From contig NZ_JXTE01000045.1 in assembly GCF_000972385.1 (NCBI RefSeq), positions 7,919 to 71,918 on the forward strand: a stretch of DNA of 64,000 nt. The letters run 5' to 3'. The position numbers and the translations under genes were made by a program. Position 1 is the stretch's first letter. The number at the start of each line of letters is the position of its first letter. Shown here one piece after another: positions 55,185 through 62,610 of the stretch. Source of the stretch: Streptomyces sp. WM6386 (GTDB taxonomy: Bacteria > Actinomycetota > Actinomycetes > Streptomycetales > Streptomycetaceae). The notes beneath the pieces are model-generated. The model searched no databases. It had not been told where the DNA came from and saw only the letters and a list, made by a program, of their open reading frames with translations.

Positions 55185-58100
55185 TCACCCGTCGCACGGG
55201 GGCGGGAGCACCTTCTGCTTCTTCTTGTTGTTGATCATCTTGAGCTTCACCAGCTTGGCCAGAACGTTTTCCTTGACGGCAGGGGACGGGTACGAGGCCT
55301 GGACGTGGCCATGGTAGATCTCCTTGACGATCTTGCCGTTCTCGTCAGTGAAGTACTTGTGCCGGTCGAGCACCACGATCTCGTTGTTGACGTGGTCCAC
55401 GCCGACGCGCCGGAAGTCGTCCGCGGCGGCGGTGTCGCCGCGTGTGATGGACCGGTCCAGTGCGGCCTGACCATTCGAGGGAGCGCGGCCGATCTCGCCC
55501 TTGGCCGACGAGGAGGAGCTCGAACCGTGCTTGTCGTACTCCGAGTCGTCGTAGATCCGGACCGGCTCGTCGCCCTCCAGGCCGAGCGGGTCGCTCCAGC
55601 GCAGCGGGTTTTCGACGTACGCGTGGTGGTTCGGGGCGGGCTCCAGGCCCAGGGGGTCCGGTGAGAGGTAGCTCGCGGTGTCCGGGTCGTAGTAGCGGGA
55701 CAGGTTGTAGTGCAGGCCCGTCTCCGGGTCGCGGTACTGGCCCGGGAAGGACAGCGGGCACAGGTCTCCGGCGTCGCCGCCGGGCAGCGGCCGTCCCCAC
55801 AGGGTCGTCGCCGACCGCCAGGCGATCTCCCCGTCCTCGCCGATCAGCTCGCTCGGCGTGCCGACGAGGTCGGTGACGATCGCGTAGAACCGCCGGTCGA
55901 CCGAGGCCTGGTCGTCGTCGGCCCGCCATCGGCTGCGCACCTGCGCCGCCGCCCGGTGCGTGCCCGGCTCCCAGTCCCAGGTGTCGGTCTCAGCCACGCC
56001 GTCCCGCAGCGTCTGCTGCTCCGCGAGGTTGGCGGCGTCCCAGGTGAAGAGGGTCTCATCGGTGACGGAACCGTCCTCGCGCACCCGTGCCTTGGAGGTG
56101 CGGCGGCCCAGCACGTCGTAGCGGTAGCGCCATACGCCATGGTCCGGCGTCATGGCCTCGGTGAGGTGGTCGTCCGCGTCCCAGACGTAGGTCCAGACCC
56201 GTCGCAGTCCGGACAGCGTGCGGCGGATGACCCGGGTCACCCGCCCCTGGGCGTCGTGGTCGTACGAGGTACGTCCCGCCGAGGTGACCTTGGTACCTGA
56301 GTGGAGCGCCGGGCCCTGGGCATCCTGGCCGCCCGGCGCCGGGTGCTCTGCGGCAGTGAGGTTGCCGAGTTCGTCGTAGGCGTAGGACTCGGTCCAGGTG
56401 TCCGCCGACACCCGGGTGACGCGCCCCACAGGGTCGAGGTCGAAGCGGCGGGTGCCGGAGAGGCGGTCGGTGATCGCGGTCAGGTGACCGTCGGCGCGGT
56501 AGGCGTAGGTGCGGGCCTGGCGGATCGTGGGAGCGCCCTGCCGGCTGCTGCCGCCGGTGGCCGTCGCCGCCTGGACGATCTGCTCCACCATGCGGTGGCC
56601 GGAATCCCAGGACTGGGTCAGGGTGGCCGCCGCGCCCAGACCCCGGGCGGTCTCCCGGCCGGCCGCGTCGTAGGCGAAGGTGAGTTCACCGGCCGCGGTG
56701 ACGAGCGAGACGGGCAGACCCACGGAGTCGTACGACCACTGCGACACCGCGCCTGAGGGTGTGGTCCGACGGATGCGCCGCCCCAGCAGGTCGTAGCCGC
56801 TGGTGACGGTCCGGCCGTCCACCGCCTCCGCGACGACCCGGCCCGCCCCGTCATACGCGTACGTGACCCGGCTGTCGGCGTTCACGGCCTCGGCCATCCG
56901 GCCGGACACGTCGTACCGCAGCTCGGTGACCGTGCCGCTGTCGGTCTGCGCCGTCACGACCCGGCCCGCGATGTCGCGGGTGAGCCGCACCGTCTGACCG
57001 GCGCCGTTGCCGCGCTTGATCGCGCGGCCGGTCGGGTCGTAGGCGTAGGTGAGCGTGCGGCCGTTGAAGTCCGTCTCGGCGAGCAGGTTGCCCGCGGCGT
57101 CGTAGTCGTAACTCCACTGAGCGCCCTGCGGGTTGGTCACGGCGGTGAGGCGCAGCTCGGCGTCGTGTGTGAAGACATAGCGGGTGCCGTCCGGGTCGGT
57201 CCGGGCGCGTGGCAGGTCGAACGCGCCGTACTCGAAGACGGTGGCGGCCGGACCGCCCGGCTCCCTGTGTTCGGTGAGGTTGCCCTCCGCGTCGTAGGAC
57301 CAGGACTCCCGGCCGCCGTCCGCGCGCTCGCGCCACAGCAGCAGGCCCTCGGGGTTCCAGCTCTGGCGGACGGTGCCGCCGACGGGGTCGTCGATGCGCA
57401 CGACACGGCCGTACGCGTCCCGGTGCACGGTCACGACGCTGCCGCGCGGATCGACGACCCGCACCGGCATCCCGGTCCCGTCGGTGACGTACCGGAACGT
57501 GTTGCCGAGCGCGTCGGTCTCCGCGATCCGGTGCCCGCGCTCGTCGTACGCGTACGAGGTCACCGCGCCCAGCGGATCGGTGCTGGTGAGCAGGTTGCCC
57601 CGGTCGTCGTAGGCGCATTCCCAGCGCGACCCGTCGGGCTGCGTGACCGCGACGGGCTTGGCGTCGGCGTCGTACTCGACCTCGATGCTGGTGCCGTCGG
57701 GCCGGTCCATGCGCACCGGCTCGCCGTGCTCGCCGAGGGTGAAACGGGTCGTACGCCCGAGTTCGTCGGTGCGGGAGAGCATCCGCCCGTAGCGGTCCCA
57801 CTCGGTGTACGTGCGGTGGCCAAGGGGGTCGGTCTCGGCGGTGAGCTGGAGCAGTTCGTTGTAGTGGTACGTCGTCGTATGGCCGAGCGCGTCGGTGTAG
57901 CGCGTCTCGCGGCTCTCCGTGTCGTACGTGATCGAGGAGGCGAGGCTGCCGTCCGAGCCCGTACCGCCGGTGCAGCGGTCCAGGGCGTCGTAGGTGAAGC
58001 GGTAGGAGTAGGCGTTGCGGTCGGTCCACGACGTGATGCGCCCGCGGGCGTCGTACGTGAGCTTCCGGGGCAGCCCGCTGGAGTTGTGGACCTCGGTGAG

Positions 58101-59783
58101 GTTGCCTTCGGAGTCGTAGCCGAACCGCTTGAGCGTCGTGCCGTCGGGGCCGTCCTCCGGATTGTGGAGACGGAGTGCGGTGACGCGTCCGCTGTCGTTG
58201 TCGGTGTCGACGTACACATGACGGCCCGCCGAGTCCCGTACGGCGACCGGTGTGCCATCGTCGTCGCGGTCGAAGTCGACGCGGAGGCCGTTGCGGTCGG
58301 TGATGGCGGCGAGGTGGAGGGTGAAAACGTCGGCGGCCGAAGGGCGTCGACGCGGGGCGAAGTGACGGGTGATGCCGCTGCCCTGGTCGGTGATTCGCAC
58401 CGGCGCGCCGGGAGCGCCGTCCCAGTCCAGCAGCAGGCGCGGGCCCTCCAGCGGCAGGACAGCGGTGCCCGGTGCGGGCACCGGGTAGAAGAGGAGCATG
58501 CCGTCCTCGGTGGCGAAGACGGCGCCCTCATCGTCCAGTTCGAGGCGTTCGTCCAGGGTGGAGGACCAGGACTGCCCGAAGGAACGGCCGTACGGGTAGG
58601 TCGACAGGTGCGTGCGACGCAAGACGGTCGGGAGGAGGCCCGGCAGGTCGACGTCGGTCTCCTGCATGAGCATCTCGCCGGAGATCATGTCGATCGGATC
58701 GCCGTTCTTGCAGCGGCCCTTCGGGGGCTTGCTGTGCCCGGCGACCTCGTCGGCCTCCTTGCGCAGACCCTTCTTCCCCAGCCCCTTGGCCATGGCCTTG
58801 AGGCCACCCTTGCCGAGCATCTTCAGCCCCTTGGCAAGGCCGCCGAGGCTGGTCAGGCCCTTCATGCCGGGTATGCAGTCCAGCGCGGCCAGGCCCACAT
58901 CCCATAGGGACGCCTGGCCTTTTGAGTATTTGTAGAGCGTGTCCGCGAGCACGACGAGCGCGGCAATGAGGACGATCGCGCCGAGGATCGGCCCGCCGAT
59001 GATCATCGCGACGATCCCGACGACCGCGACCACGACCTTGCAGACGGTGACGATGTTGTCCCAGTTGTCGGTGAACCAGTCCCCGACCTCCTCCCACCAG
59101 GACCGGTTCTGGATGCCGGCGTCGGAGGCCTCGTCGATCTTCGTTTTGGCCTCGCGGGCGGCGTCCTCACGCATCTTGCGGGCGTCGGCGGCCATCTTCT
59201 TCGCCGCGTCCAGGGCGTCCTGGGCGTTGTCGACGTCCGACTGGGCCGTGGTCTGCGCGGACTTGGCGTGCTGGGCGTCCCGGGTGGCGGCCCTGACCTT
59301 GGACTCGTCGGGCTTGTCGGCGCTGGACTTGCTGCCGGTGGGGTCGTCCTTGTACTTGTCGGCTTCCTTGCTCGCCCGGGTCACCCATGAATCGGCTGAA
59401 GCAAGGCGTGAGTTGGCCGAGGACAGGTTCGCCTGCGCCTCACGCGCCTTGGCGAGCGCCTTGTCGGCGAGGGCCTGGGCACGCTCCAGCTTGGGCCAGA
59501 AGTCCGCGAGCGCGTCCCCGCACATGGCGTAGGACTTCTCCAGCTTCTTCAGGTTCTTCGGGACCCCGCCGAACTCGTCCTTGAAGACTTCCGCCGACTT
59601 GCCGGCCCACTGCAACAGGGTGTCCTCGTCCGACATGCCCTTGACGAGGCGGAGTGCGTCGGAGACGTCGTCGGCGAAGTCATGCAGCGTCCTGGCCAGA
59701 CTCCGGACCCGGTCCGGATCACCCGGGGTCGGATCCTTGTCCAGGTCGAGGACATGCCAATCCGCCGGTCGATGCCCCGCCAT
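55185..59783 (-). CDS. WXG-headed RHS-repeat polymorphic toxin
   Basis: A 1532-residue protein. The N-terminal 100 residues are a WXG100-like helical hairpin (TLLQWAGKSAEVFKDEFGGV, W59-x-G61) followed by a long coiled coil to about 230. Two hydrophobic segments lie at about 245-285. Then a DUF6531-like block (GDPIDMISGEMLMQETDVDL) and about 25 YD/RHS repeats (for example YAYDERGHRIAETDALGN). The RHS core ends YRDPETGLHYNLSRYYDPDT and ASYLSPDPLGLEPAPNHHAY. The last 110-odd residues are a separate basic toxin domain (IGRAPSNGQAALDRSI...VLDRHKYF...KLKMINNKKKQKV). The head suggests type VII/ESX-like export. The toxin activity is not recognised. Confidence 0.9.
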   Translation of the reverse strand: MAGHRPADWHVLDLDKDPTPGDPDRVRSLARTLHDFADDVSDALRLVKGMSDEDTLLQWAGKSAEVFKDEFGGVPKNLKKLEKSYAMCGDALADFWPKLERAQALADKALAKAREAQANLSSANSRLASADSWVTRASKEADKYKDDPTGSKSSADKPDESKVRAATRDAQHAKSAQTTAQSDVDNAQDALDAAKKMAADARKMREDAAREAKTKIDEASDAGIQNRSWWEEVGDWFTDNWDNIVTVCKVVVAVVGIVAMIIGGPILGAIVLIAALVVLADTLYKYSKGQASLWDVGLAALDCIPGMKGLTSLGGLAKGLKMLGKGGLKAMAKGLGKKGLRKEADEVAGHSKPPKGRCKNGDPIDMISGEMLMQETDVDLPGLLPTVLRRTHLSTYPYGRSFGQSWSSTLDERLELDDEGAVFATEDGMLLFYPVPAPGTAVLPLEGPRLLLDWDGAPGAPVRITDQGSGITRHFAPRRRPSAADVFTLHLAAITDRNGLRVDFDRDDDGTPVAVRDSAGRHVYVDTDNDSGRVTALRLHNPEDGPDGTTLKRFGYDSEGNLTEVHNSSGLPRKLTYDARGRITSWTDRNAYSYRFTYDALDRCTGGTGSDGSLASSITYDTESRETRYTDALGHTTTYHYNELLQLTAETDPLGHRTYTEWDRYGRMLSRTDELGRTTRFTLGEHGEPVRMDRPDGTSIEVEYDADAKPVAVTQPDGSRWECAYDDRGNLLTSTDPLGAVTSYAYDERGHRIAETDALGNTFRYVTDGTGMPVRVVDPRGSVVTVHRDAYGRVVRIDDPVGGTVRQSWNPEGLLLWRERADGGRESWSYDAEGNLTEHREPGGPAATVFEYGAFDLPRARTDPDGTRYVFTHDAELRLTAVTNPQGAQWSYDYDAAGNLLAETDFNGRTLTYAYDPTGRAIKRGNGAGQTVRLTRDIAGRVVTAQTDSGTVTELRYDVSGRMAEAVNADSRVTYAYDGAGRVVAEAVDGRTVTSGYDLLGRRIRRTTPSGAVSQWSYDSVGLPVSLVTAAGELTFAYDAAGRETARGLGAAATLTQSWDSGHRMVEQIVQAATATGGSSRQGAPTIRQARTYAYRADGHLTAITDRLSGTRRFDLDPVGRVTRVSADTWTESYAYDELGNLTAAEHPAPGGQDAQGPALHSGTKVTSAGRTSYDHDAQGRVTRVIRRTLSGLRRVWTYVWDADDHLTEAMTPDHGVWRYRYDVLGRRTSKARVREDGSVTDETLFTWDAANLAEQQTLRDGVAETDTWDWEPGTHRAAAQVRSRWRADDDQASVDRRFYAIVTDLVGTPSELIGEDGEIAWRSATTLWGRPLPGGDAGDLCPLSFPGQYRDPETGLHYNLSRYYDPDTASYLSPDPLGLEPAPNHHAYVENPLRWSDPLGLEGDEPVRIYDDSEYDKHGSSSSSSAKGEIGRAPSNGQAALDRSITRGDTAAADDFRRVGVDHVNNEIVVLDRHKYFTDENGKIVKEIYHGHVQASYPSPAVKENVLAKLVKLKMINNKKKQKVLPPPCDG

Positions 59784-59867
59784 AGTGCGACCCCCGTCAC
59801 CTGCGCATCACGAACAACAGCTATGTGCACACGCGAACTTACAGGGCACTCCCGTTCGACGTGAAGC

Positions 59868-60347
59868 TCAGCCGGACCGAGAGCCTCGCACGGCCCGCCA
59901 CGCCTCACGGACCGCCTCCACCGGGCGCAGCCACCAGCGCAGCAACGTCTCCCGCACCGTCACGTACACCCACCGACGCTTCAACCACGGCGGCAGGGCC
60001 CGGAACGGCACGAACGACAGCGTGTCGTCGATCGCGTGATCGGCGGCTCCGCCGATGCCCTCCGCGCGGAGGGCGGCGTACAGCTCCGGAGTCAGTCGGC
60101 CGTCGAGCCGGGCCAGGTGGGCGACCGCCGTGAAGGGGAAGTCCCGCCCCGGGCCGGGCAGCAGTTCCAGTGCCCGGATGATCCGCGGTGACACCACCTC
60201 CGGCGGGCAGTTGAGGGCGAGGCCGATCACCGCCGCGCCGAGGTACCGGTCGGCACGATCGAGCGCGGCGTCCACCTCGGCGGGGTCGTCCATGCCGAGC
60301 AGGCCCTTGCCGGTCTCCCAGTTCCAGTCGGGTGTTATCGCAATCAC
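59868..60347 (-). CDS. putative immunity protein, paralogue B (upstream of toxin)
   Basis: A 159-residue paralogue of 54687-55157. Shared blocks are DWNWETGKGLLGMDDPAEVD, LGAAVIGLALNC, SPRIIRALE, LTPELYAALRAEG and AIDDTLSFVPFRALPPWLKR. The start overlaps the stop of the gene upstream (GTGA at 60347; GTG 60350 is also possible). It lies 84 bases before the toxin gene. Having one copy on each side suggests duplication or a retained copy from an earlier toxin tip. Confidence 0.7.
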   Translation of the reverse strand: MIAITPDWNWETGKGLLGMDDPAEVDAALDRADRYLGAAVIGLALNCPPEVVSPRIIRALELLPGPGRDFPFTAVAHLARLDGRLTPELYAALRAEGIGGAADHAIDDTLSFVPFRALPPWLKRRWVYVTVRETLLRWWLRPVEAVREAWRAVRGSRSG

Positions 60348-60883
60348 CACTTGTCGGAGTTGTTCAGCATCTTCACATCTTCGGTACGTGTGGCGAGAAA
60401 GGCTTCCAATTCACGCTTCACGTAGCGTGAAAGGTCGGTCAGCCCGTTTACGGTGTCCCGCAACTCGCGTGCCGAAGACGGGGTATCCACCCACGCTTCC
60501 GGCCTTCTGGTGACGACCGCGTAGAGCAGATCCTCGTCGTACCAGCCGACGGCCGCCTGACGGGGGGCGGTGTCCCGGAGGAACTCCACAGCCAGCTGAG
60601 CCTCCTCGCTGTCCCAGAGTGTCGACGCGCCCAGGCTGACGGGTCCTTCGGGCCGGAGGCATGCACTCTGTTGGGGACGGCCCGCGACCGGCCGCTGCCA
60701 GGTCACGTCGAACGGAAACTCGTCCAGCTCCGTTCGCAGCACCCCCGGCAGAAAGGCCACGCGCGACACCCGAAACGCCTCCCGCACCGCTCGTTCGAGG
60801 TCGGCACCCACCAGTGCAGCCACCTTGCGGACGGCGGATACGACGACACGGGCGCCCGGCTCAGCCCCAGGCGCCCGCATCAT
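60344..60883 (-). CDS. hypothetical protein of the toxin operon
   Basis: A 179-residue soluble protein with no recognised domain: VVVSAVRKVAALVGADLERA, VREAFRVSRVAFLPGVLRTE, EEAQLAVEFLRDT and AVGWYDEDLLYAVVTRRPEA. ATG 60883 is the first plausible start, 35 bases behind the previous stop; its ribosome site is weak. The gene order and stop/start overlap with paralogue B place it in the toxin transcript. Confidence 0.6.
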   Translation of the reverse strand: MMRAPGAEPGARVVVSAVRKVAALVGADLERAVREAFRVSRVAFLPGVLRTELDEFPFDVTWQRPVAGRPQQSACLRPEGPVSLGASTLWDSEEAQLAVEFLRDTAPRQAAVGWYDEDLLYAVVTRRPEAWVDTPSSARELRDTVNGLTDLSRYVKRELEAFLATRTEDVKMLNNSDKW

Positions 60884-60918
60884 CGCGGCGCCAACCAGCC
60901 CGGGAGAGGTCCCCGATC

Positions 60919-61566
60919 TCAGCCGCTGAACCGGAACGTCGACGTGATCGCGTCGAAGATGTCGAAAAAGGACTCGGCGAGGTCCAGCACCTGGCTGCTC
61001 CCCGCCACCAGCGCGACCTTGCCCTCCTGCCCCAGCACGGGAATGTACGTCTGCATCAGTACGGCCCGGATGGTCCGGTTGAGCGCGTCGTCGGGTACGA
61101 CGATGTCCTCGACGCCGTACGTCCGTGCCGCCGGCCCGACCCCCGGAATGTCGACGGTCGTCACCTTCCGCCAGGAGTCGCCCTCCTTCTTGGCTTCCTT
61201 GACGGCAAGCTGGCCGGCGATGACGGAGGGGTCGTTCGACAGGGGCTCGCCCCGCTCGTTGCGACCGCCGACCATCGACACCGTCACCGAGCCCGTGATC
61301 GGTGTTTCGCCGCCGAAGCTCTCCGCCATGCAGCCGCAGTACAGCGCGCCCGACTTCCACGCGTCCGCCGCGGCCTTGCGGAGGAAGTCCATGTAGGTGT
61401 CGCGGTACTGGGCGAGCTCCGGGTGCTGCTGGACGCGTTCGTTCACCATGCGGCGGATCGAGTCGTCCCGGGACTCCGGTCGCACGTCGAACTCCCACCA
61501 CGACTCGGGGACCTTGATACGGAAACCCCCGCGCTCGACCGTGAGCGCCTCCATGTAGCGGGCCAT
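60919..61566 (-). CDS. hypothetical protein, possible toxin chaperone
   Basis: A 215-residue soluble protein, first gene of the toxin operon. It starts MARYMEALTVERGGFRIKVP then ESWWEFDVRP and ends GSSQVLDLAESFFDIFDAIT plus STFRFSG. The order of an N-terminal strand ending PxxW, a long middle and a C-terminal helix plus SFxF strand recalls the DcrB/DUF1795 (Mog1/PsbP-like) fold of EagR chaperones that load RHS effectors in type VI systems. This is a pattern impression only. ATG 61566 fits; the frame extends to 61632 without support. Confidence 0.6.
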   Translation of the reverse strand: MARYMEALTVERGGFRIKVPESWWEFDVRPESRDDSIRRMVNERVQQHPELAQYRDTYMDFLRKAAADAWKSGALYCGCMAESFGGETPITGSVTVSMVGGRNERGEPLSNDPSVIAGQLAVKEAKKEGDSWRKVTTVDIPGVGPAARTYGVEDIVVPDDALNRTIRAVLMQTYIPVLGQEGKVALVAGSSQVLDLAESFFDIFDAITSTFRFSG

Positions 61567-61661
61567 GTTGCCGACCGACCTTCCCCGTTTGCTCGTTCGC
61601 TCTCGCCGGAATCTTTCCGTTGTACCGTGCACGTCAGACTACGAGATCGGGGGAGTCCAGA

Positions 61662-61997
61662 ATGGGACAGGGCGGCAAGAGCGACCTCTCCATCCCGCTG
61701 AGCGAGTTGGAGGACTACGGCCGCCAGCTGCGGTCGATCAAGACCCGGCTCAACCACACCAAGAAGCTTTTCGAGCAGTACAGGGACGACATCGGCGACG
61801 GCAGCGTCAACGACTCCCTCGACGACTTCGAATCCAACTGGGAGGACGGGCGCGAGGACATCACGCAGCAGCTCGACGCGCTCGCGAAGATGTCGGACGC
61901 CGTTGTCCGCGAGTTCAAGAAGCTCGACGACGAGCTCGCCAAGCAGGTCAACGACAAGATGAAGACCGAGGAAAAGCGGCCCGAGAAGGAAAAGTAG
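61662..61997 (+). CDS. WXG100-like small helical protein
   Basis: A 111-residue, highly charged, all-helical protein: LSIPLSELEDYGRQLRSIKT, RLNHTKKLFEQYRDDIGDGS, then a turn at DDFESNWEDGREDI and a second helix ITQQLDALAKMSDAVVREFK with a Lys/Glu tail. Two helices with a Trp-containing turn at mid-length resemble ESX/WXG100 partners, although the turn reads WEDG rather than WxG. It is divergent from the toxin operon. GGGGGAG precedes the ATG. It may be an export partner of the RHS toxin (inference). Confidence 0.7.
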   Translation: MGQGGKSDLSIPLSELEDYGRQLRSIKTRLNHTKKLFEQYRDDIGDGSVNDSLDDFESNWEDGREDITQQLDALAKMSDAVVREFKKLDDELAKQVNDKMKTEEKRPEKEK

Positions 61998-62006
61998 GCC
62001 ACCGCC

Positions 62007-62420
62007 TCACACACCGCCCAGCAAAGACGCCAACCCACGCTCCAGGGCCGGTTCCAGGGCCTCGCCGCCCGGTTCCATGACGGCGTACGAGCGGAGCAGG
62101 AACCGGTGCAGTGCCCTCGTCTCGAAGATGACCAGCGCGATGCCCTCCGGTGCGCGGAACTCCACGGCGGTGCGGGACGGGTCGTACGGCTGGACGTGGA
62201 CGTTGCCGACTCCGGCCGGGCAGCCGAGGCCCTCTTCCAGCAGGCCGCGGGCGAAGGTCCAGGTGACCTCGTCGCCGTCGAGTGAGATCCAGGGCGGGAA
62301 GACGAAGTGGACGGCCAGGGGGTCGTCCGAGGCGTAGCGGAGGGTCACGGGGACCGCCAGCTCCTCGTCGTCCTCGGTGAGCAGACGCGCGCCGGTGGGC
62401 TGTTCCAGGGCGAAGTACAT
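62007..62420 (-). CDS. SsgA-like (SALP) sporulation/cell-division regulator
   Basis: A 137-residue SsgA/B-family protein, found only in morphologically complex actinomycetes, where members control septum placement and wall remodelling in sporulation. Diagnostic blocks are VPVTLRYASDDPLAVHFVFP, DGDEVTWTFARGLLEEGL, VEFRAPEGIALVIFE and RFLLRSYAVMEPG. GGAG lies 8 bases before the ATG. It is divergent from the ECF sigma gene. Which Ssg paralogue it is cannot be said. Confidence 0.92.
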   Translation of the reverse strand: MYFALEQPTGARLLTEDDEELAVPVTLRYASDDPLAVHFVFPPWISLDGDEVTWTFARGLLEEGLGCPAGVGNVHVQPYDPSRTAVEFRAPEGIALVIFETRALHRFLLRSYAVMEPGGEALEPALERGLASLLGGV

Positions 62421-62529
62421 GGACGGGCTCCGATGGTGGGGCGGTTGGGCCGATGCGTGTGTACGAGCGGTTGGAGGGGTCTCTGATTACGCCGTTATGG
62501 AGGTGACGTGTGTCACTTTCCGTGATGGC

Positions 62530-62560
62530 TGAAACTTTGATTGAAACTTTTGTCATCTAG
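62530..62560 (+). promoter_or_regulatory. putative ECF-type promoter with repeated TGAAACTTT
   Basis: TGAAACTTT occurs at 62530-62538 and again at 62542-62550. Sixteen to seventeen bases after the first GAAAC lies GTCATC (62552-62557). ECF sigma factors read an AAC-containing -35 and a GTC/CGTC-type -10, so autoregulation of the sigma gene 50-80 bases downstream is plausible. The local DNA is unusually AT-rich. Confidence 0.45.
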
Positions 62561-62610
62561 GCTTACAAATCCTTCCCCGCCCTAGAGCAGGCCCCCTGGA
62601 GCGTTTCGCC

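Noticed and set aside
57165..58907. 580-codon plus-strand frame opposite the RHS repeats
   Set aside because: It mirrors the codon periodicity of the RHS gene; no start signal, no domain.
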